From Blastocatellia bacterium (lineage in GTDB: Bacteria; Acidobacteriota; Blastocatellia; Pyrinomonadales; Pyrinomonadaceae), in contig JACDAY010000240.1 of the NCBI GenBank assembly GCA_013695195.1, positions 1 through 9,039 on the forward strand: DNA of 9,039 nt, read 5' to 3'. Shown here piece after piece: positions 5,765 through 9,039 of the stretch (its first letter is position 1; every line of letters begins with the position of its first letter). The notes under the pieces are model-generated. The model did no database searches and had not been told where the DNA came from. It saw only the letters and a program-made list of their open reading frames with translations. Position numbers and translations under genes: made by a program.

Positions 5765-7143
5765 TGGATTCCCGCCACCTCTCCGTACAATGAATTTGCC
5801 TTGATCTCGGAGATTTTTACATTAACTATTTTACCCAACATGGCTGCCGATCCTTGAAAATTGACGACCTTGTGACAAGTAGAATGTCCTGAAAGCTGTT
5901 CCGCTACGCGGCTTGAAGGCTTTTCCGCCAAAACTTCAAGTGTTTTGTTCAGGTATCGCCGCAAAGCTTTATTCTGGCTGTTTCTCTGCACGGTTTCAAG
6001 CCTTTGAAAGCGTTCCGTCTTTTCCTCAGCCGTTACATCATCGGCCATTTTAAACGCGGGTGTCCCAGGCCGGGGAGAATATTTGAAAATGTATGCGGCG
6101 TCATATCCGCAATACTCTACTACTTTCACAGTCTCTTCAAAATCTTCAACGGTCTCGCCCGGAAAACCGACGATAATATCGGTTGTCAACGAAATCTCCC
6201 GTTTCGAAGCCTTTAAATTATCAATTTTCTTTAAATAGCTCTCGATAGTATGGCCGCGTCGCATGGTTTTCAAAATACGATTGCTTCCCGATTGGACGGG
6301 AAGATGTACCCAATTGCACAAGTTTTCATTTTCGTTTATCGCGTCAACAATGTCCGCATGAAAATCTCTGGGAAAAGACGTATTAAATTTTATGCGTTCA
6401 ATGCCGGTTGCGGCAACTGCCCGAAGCAATTTGGAAAACGGGGTCGCGCCTCGGAATTTTTCCAACCCCGAATTGTCGATAGACTGTGTTAAACCACCCG
6501 CTACCGCAGACGGTTCTGACCCGGAAGGCGGCCGGTAACTGTTAACATTCTGCCCGATAAGATGAACTTCCTTCACGCTCTGTCGCCGCAATTCCAGAAC
6601 CTGACGGATAATTTCGGAAGCGGGTAAACTGACTTCACGCCCGCGCGAAAAAGGAACGATACAATAAGTGCAGAACTTGTTGCAGCCTTCAATTATAGGT
6701 ACAAACGCAACGTAAGGAGAATTTCGTTGTGCATCGGAAACGGACCAATCATAATTCCGCTCGCGCTCGCCCAAATCGGCCACATCGCGATCTCCGTCCA
6801 AAACACGGTCGATCGCTTCCTTTACGCGTCCGACCGCTTTTGTTCCTATCACAAAATCTACGCCCGAAATCTTTTTAAAAAGAGTTTCACCCTCAAGCTG
6901 CGCGACGCATCCCATTATGCCGATGACAGGTTTCTCGCGTCCCGAATTGCGTATCCGCCCGACCCTCGCGTAAAGTTTATGTTCGGCCTTCTCTCGAACT
7001 GAACAGGTATTTAAAAGGAAAATATCGGCCAATTCTTCGTTCGGAGTAATCTCAAAACCACGTGATGCAAGCGACGTGGCAACTCTTTCCGAATCGGAAA
7101 CATTCATTTGACAGCCGAAAGTTTCCAGATAAACTTTTTTCAT
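5761..7143 (-). CDS. miaB: tRNA-2-methylthio-N6-isopentenyladenosine synthase MiaB
   Basis: MiaB is a radical-SAM enzyme with two iron-sulfur clusters that adds a methylthio group to i6A37 of tRNAs, improving reading-frame maintenance. The 460-residue protein has an N-terminal UPF0004 domain with Cys11 (FGCQMN), Cys47 (NTCSVREKAEHK) and Cys79 (GIMGCVAQ). The radical-SAM motif follows: Cys154, Cys158 and Cys161 in GCNKFCTYCIVPFSRGRE. HLPVQSGSNRIL (280-291) and the DIIVGFPGET region come next, then a C-terminal TRAM domain. SREKAEHK-like and FSRGRE signatures favour MiaB over MtaB or RimO. ATG 7143 is preferred to a TTG at 7152 because MKKVYLETFGCQMN is the normal beginning; there is no Shine-Dalgarno. 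About 20-25 extra residues around 204-228 replace a short loop, possibly an inserted repeat. Confidence 0.96.
   Translation of the reverse strand: MKKVYLETFGCQMNVSDSERVATSLASRGFEITPNEELADIFLLNTCSVREKAEHKLYARVGRIRNSGREKPVIGIMGCVAQLEGETLFKKISGVDFVIGTKAVGRVKEAIDRVLDGDRDVADLGERERNYDWSVSDAQRNSPYVAFVPIIEGCNKFCTYCIVPFSRGREVSLPASEIIRQVLELRRQSVKEVHLIGQNVNSYRPPSGSEPSAVAGGLTQSIDNSGLEKFRGATPFSKLLRAVAATGIERIKFNTSFPRDFHADIVDAINENENLCNWVHLPVQSGSNRILKTMRRGHTIESYLKKIDNLKASKREISLTTDIIVGFPGETVEDFEETVKVVEYCGYDAAYIFKYSPRPGTPAFKMADDVTAEEKTERFQRLETVQRNSQNKALRRYLNKTLEVLAEKPSSRVAEQLSGHSTCHKVVNFQGSAAMLGKIVNVKISEIKANSLYGEVAGIQ
6460..6535. repeat. Candidate short repeat inserted in frame within miaB
   Basis: The DNA encoding the extra, low-complexity MiaB loop (about residues 204-228, rich in G, S, P and A) contains small dyads such as ACCG-CAGA-CGGT (6503-6514) and CCGG-AAGGCGG-CCGG (6521-6535). 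MiaB homologues I remember carry only a short linker between NVNSY and the next helix. The DNA reads like an interspersed palindromic repeat captured in the frame. This is inference; only one copy is visible here. Confidence 0.35.
7108..7135 (+). promoter_or_regulatory. Probable dnaE promoter inside the miaB 5' end
   Basis: A perfect TTGACA (7108-7113) is followed after 16 bp by TAAACT (7130-7135), a 4/6 -10 match, lying entirely within the first codons of miaB. It would give a leader of about 12 nt. A second -10-like TATATT (7143-7148) would instead place the start at the dnaE ATG. Either way the leader is very short and lacks a Shine-Dalgarno. Confidence 0.45.
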
Positions 7144-7154
7144 ATATTGCAAAA

Positions 7155-9039
7155 ATGAATACGCCCAAATTCAAATCCAAAGATTTTGTTCACCTGCATA
7201 TGCACTCGGATTATAGCCTTTTGCAAAGTACAATCCAACTCAAACCGCTGGCAAAACGACTGGTGGAATTGGAAATGCAGGCGTGCGCGATAACCGATTA
7301 CGGGAATTTGTACGGTGCGGTTTCATTCTACAATGCGATGAAATCCGTGGGTGTCAGGCCGATAATCGGGTACGAAGCGTACGTCGCCGTTGAAAGTCGA
7401 ATCGAGAAAACATCGTCGGTGAAAGCCGGAGAGAAACCGTATTACAATCTTGTCCTGCTGGCTAAAAATTTTGAAGGTTATCAGAATCTCGTACAGCTCG
7501 CATCTAAAGCGTTTACTGAAGGTTTCTATCATAAACCTAGGATAGATATGGAGTTGCTGTCTGATTACAGTAAAGGCCTAATAGGCTTATCATCCGGGTT
7601 AAATGGAGCGGTCGGACATTATCTGCAACAAGATGATGATAAAAAAGCGATCAATTACGCAAAGACGGTGGAAGATATTTTCGGCAATGGAAATTTCTTT
7701 CTCGAAATTCAAAACCAAACTCCGGACGGCAATTTAGACGAAACGCGAAGCATAATAGAAATCTCGAAAAGAACCGAAATTCCCCTTGCGGCGACGAATG
7801 ATGCGCATTATTTGTACGAGGCAGATGCAAGGGCTCACGAAGTTTTGCTTTGCATCGGTGAAGGACGAACACTCAACGAAAACGGACGTTATACGCTTCC
7901 CACTTCAAATTACTACCTTCGTTCCGCTGAAGAAATGTGGAGGATCTTCGGTGGCGAAATACCTGAATCACTAACTAATACAGTTACGATTGCCGAGATG
8001 TGCGATTTGACACTTCCCATCGGCGAAGAAAACCTCACGCTTCCGTATTATCCAATCCCGGCTGATTCTGGCTGTTTCACAATAGATGCTTATTTTAAAA
8101 AAGTTATTTCGGACGGTTTTGCCGAACGGAAAGAAAGCGTTTTCGCCCCGATGCAGCAAGCCGGACGCTTAAAATACGATATGGCCGCCTATAGAGAACG
8201 GCTCGATATCGAGATCGGTATCATCGAGAAAATGAAATATGCGGGATATTTTCTCATCGTGTGGGATTTTATAAAGTATGCGGTTAATCGCGGGATTCCC
8301 GTCGGCCCGGGACGCGGATCGGCTGCCGGCTCATTGGTTGCATACTGCCTTGGAATTACTGGTATCGACCCGCTTCAATACGACTTGCTTTTCGAGCGTT
8401 TTTTAAATCCAGAGCGGGTCAGCATGCCCGACATCGATATCGACTTTTGCATTCGCGGGCGCGGCGACGTGATCAATCACGTAACTGAGGTTTATGGACG
8501 AGACTCGGTTTGCCAGATCATTACATTCGGAACGATGGCATCCAAGGCGGCGATAAAGGATGTAGGCCGCGCGCTGAATATGCCTTACGGCGACGTCGAG
8601 AAGATCGCGAAGCTTATTCCGCCTCCGGTTCGCGGCAGAAATGTCAGTATTTCCCAGGCAATAGATCAGGTTCCGGAATTAAAAGCAGCGATGGCTGCGG
8701 ACGCCAGAGTAAAAGACCTGATCGATTTAGCTTTGCGGCTCGAAGGCTGTGCACGCCACTCATCGGTTCATGCTGCGGGTGTGGTTATCTCGCCGAGGCC
8801 GCTTCATGAGATCGTCCCCGTCGCACTGTCGTCAAAAAACGAGTTGACGAGCCAGTATTCGATGAACGACCTCGAAAAAGTGGGCATGCTTAAGATGGAT
8901 TTTCTTGCTCTTACCACTTTGACGGTGATAAACGATTGCTTAACGGCGTTAAAAGTGAAAACCGGCGTCGAGATCGATTGGAACAAAATATCGCTGAGTG
9001 ACGAAAAGACTATGGCGCTTTTCGGAGAAGGCAGGACGG
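7155..9039 (+). CDS. dnaE: DNA polymerase III alpha subunit DnaE, N-terminal half
   Basis: This is the catalytic subunit of the replicative DNA polymerase. An open frame from ATG 7155 gives 628 complete codons with no stop, about half of the usual 1,100-1,200 residues. The PHP domain starts at FVHLHMHSDYSLL, followed by ITDYGN and GYEAYVA. The C-family polymerase core follows, with GPGRGSAAGS (384-393), the palm motif PDIDIDF with catalytic D426 and D428 (equivalent to E. coli D401 and D403), GRDSVCQIITFGTMASKAAIKD, and the third acidic residue D582 in MDFLALTTLT (E. coli D555). Several PHP metal ligands look substituted. There is no N-terminal 3'-5' exonuclease insertion, so it is DnaE rather than PolC. 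The start lacks a Shine-Dalgarno and lies 11 bp from the divergent miaB ATG. Confidence 0.97.
   Translation, partial: MNTPKFKSKDFVHLHMHSDYSLLQSTIQLKPLAKRLVELEMQACAITDYGNLYGAVSFYNAMKSVGVRPIIGYEAYVAVESRIEKTSSVKAGEKPYYNLVLLAKNFEGYQNLVQLASKAFTEGFYHKPRIDMELLSDYSKGLIGLSSGLNGAVGHYLQQDDDKKAINYAKTVEDIFGNGNFFLEIQNQTPDGNLDETRSIIEISKRTEIPLAATNDAHYLYEADARAHEVLLCIGEGRTLNENGRYTLPTSNYYLRSAEEMWRIFGGEIPESLTNTVTIAEMCDLTLPIGEENLTLPYYPIPADSGCFTIDAYFKKVISDGFAERKESVFAPMQQAGRLKYDMAAYRERLDIEIGIIEKMKYAGYFLIVWDFIKYAVNRGIPVGPGRGSAAGSLVAYCLGITGIDPLQYDLLFERFLNPERVSMPDIDIDFCIRGRGDVINHVTEVYGRDSVCQIITFGTMASKAAIKDVGRALNMPYGDVEKIAKLIPPPVRGRNVSISQAIDQVPELKAAMAADARVKDLIDLALRLEGCARHSSVHAAGVVISPRPLHEIVPVALSSKNELTSQYSMNDLEKVGMLKMDFLALTTLTVINDCLTALKVKTGVEIDWNKISLSDEKTMALFGEGRT
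7210..7238 (-). promoter_or_regulatory. Probable miaB promoter inside the dnaE 5' end
   Basis: On the minus strand a perfect TATAAT (7210-7215) has TTGGAT (7233-7238, 3/6) at an ideal 17-bp spacing. The start would be near 7203, giving a leader of about 60 nt that is antisense to the first dnaE codons. Confidence 0.45.

Noticed and set aside
8074..8089. TGTTTCAC, resembling one half of a parS site.
   Set aside because: Only the left half matches the TGTTTCAC-GTGAAACA consensus; the right half does not, and it lies in conserved dnaE coding sequence. No full parS was found in the window.
7323..8159. Minus-strand frames opposite dnaE.
   Set aside because: They are shadows of the continuous DnaE reading frame, whose motifs are all in place.
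1..9039. Possible mobile element or prophage carrying parAB and the toxin-antitoxin pair.
   Set aside because: No transposase, integrase, terminal inverted repeat, target duplication or tRNA attachment site was seen, and the flanking genes are core chromosomal genes.

Overview
The window looks like ordinary chromosome of a free-living bacterium with moderate G+C. The parAB pair is of chromosomal type, DnaE is the replicative polymerase, and MetK, AhcY and MiaB are housekeeping enzymes. The ParB N- and C-termini, the miaB–bifunctional-nuclease pair and the DnaE N-terminus resemble what I remember of Acidobacteriota (Blastocatellia-like). That is recall, not a search, so the phylum is a moderate guess.

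Layout from left to right. Bases 1-1172 hold ahcY (minus strand, C-terminus cut off by the window edge). Bases 1165-2328 hold metK (minus), overlapping ahcY by 8 bp, with a good sigma70-type promoter at 2391-2419. Bases 2329-2758 are a 430-bp gap holding that promoter, two inverted-repeat structures and one doubtful small ORF. Bases 2759-4376 hold parB and parA (minus), also overlapping by 8 bp. Bases 4461-5167 hold a higB-higA type II toxin-antitoxin pair (minus, toxin first). Its promoter carries a 23-bp palindrome and appears to drive a leaderless toxin mRNA. Bases 5279-7143 hold miaB followed by a bifunctional-nuclease (BFN/DUF151) gene. From 7155 to the right edge runs the N-terminal half of dnaE, the only clear plus-strand gene, divergent from miaB with 11 bp between start codons.

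How they work together. MetK makes S-adenosylmethionine (SAM) and AhcY removes the S-adenosylhomocysteine (SAH) left after methyl transfer, so that operon is one arm of the activated methyl cycle. MiaB is itself a SAM consumer. ParA and ParB segregate replicated chromosome origins, and DnaE copies the chromosome. The toxin-antitoxin cassette lies directly upstream of and co-directional with parAB, so transcripts could read through into it.

I see no CRISPR array, rRNA, tRNA, transposase or phage gene. The most distinctive signals are the toxin-antitoxin control region, a repeat-like in-frame insertion in miaB, the interlocked miaB/dnaE starts, and the structured parB-metK gap. I did not find a convincing new multi-gene system.
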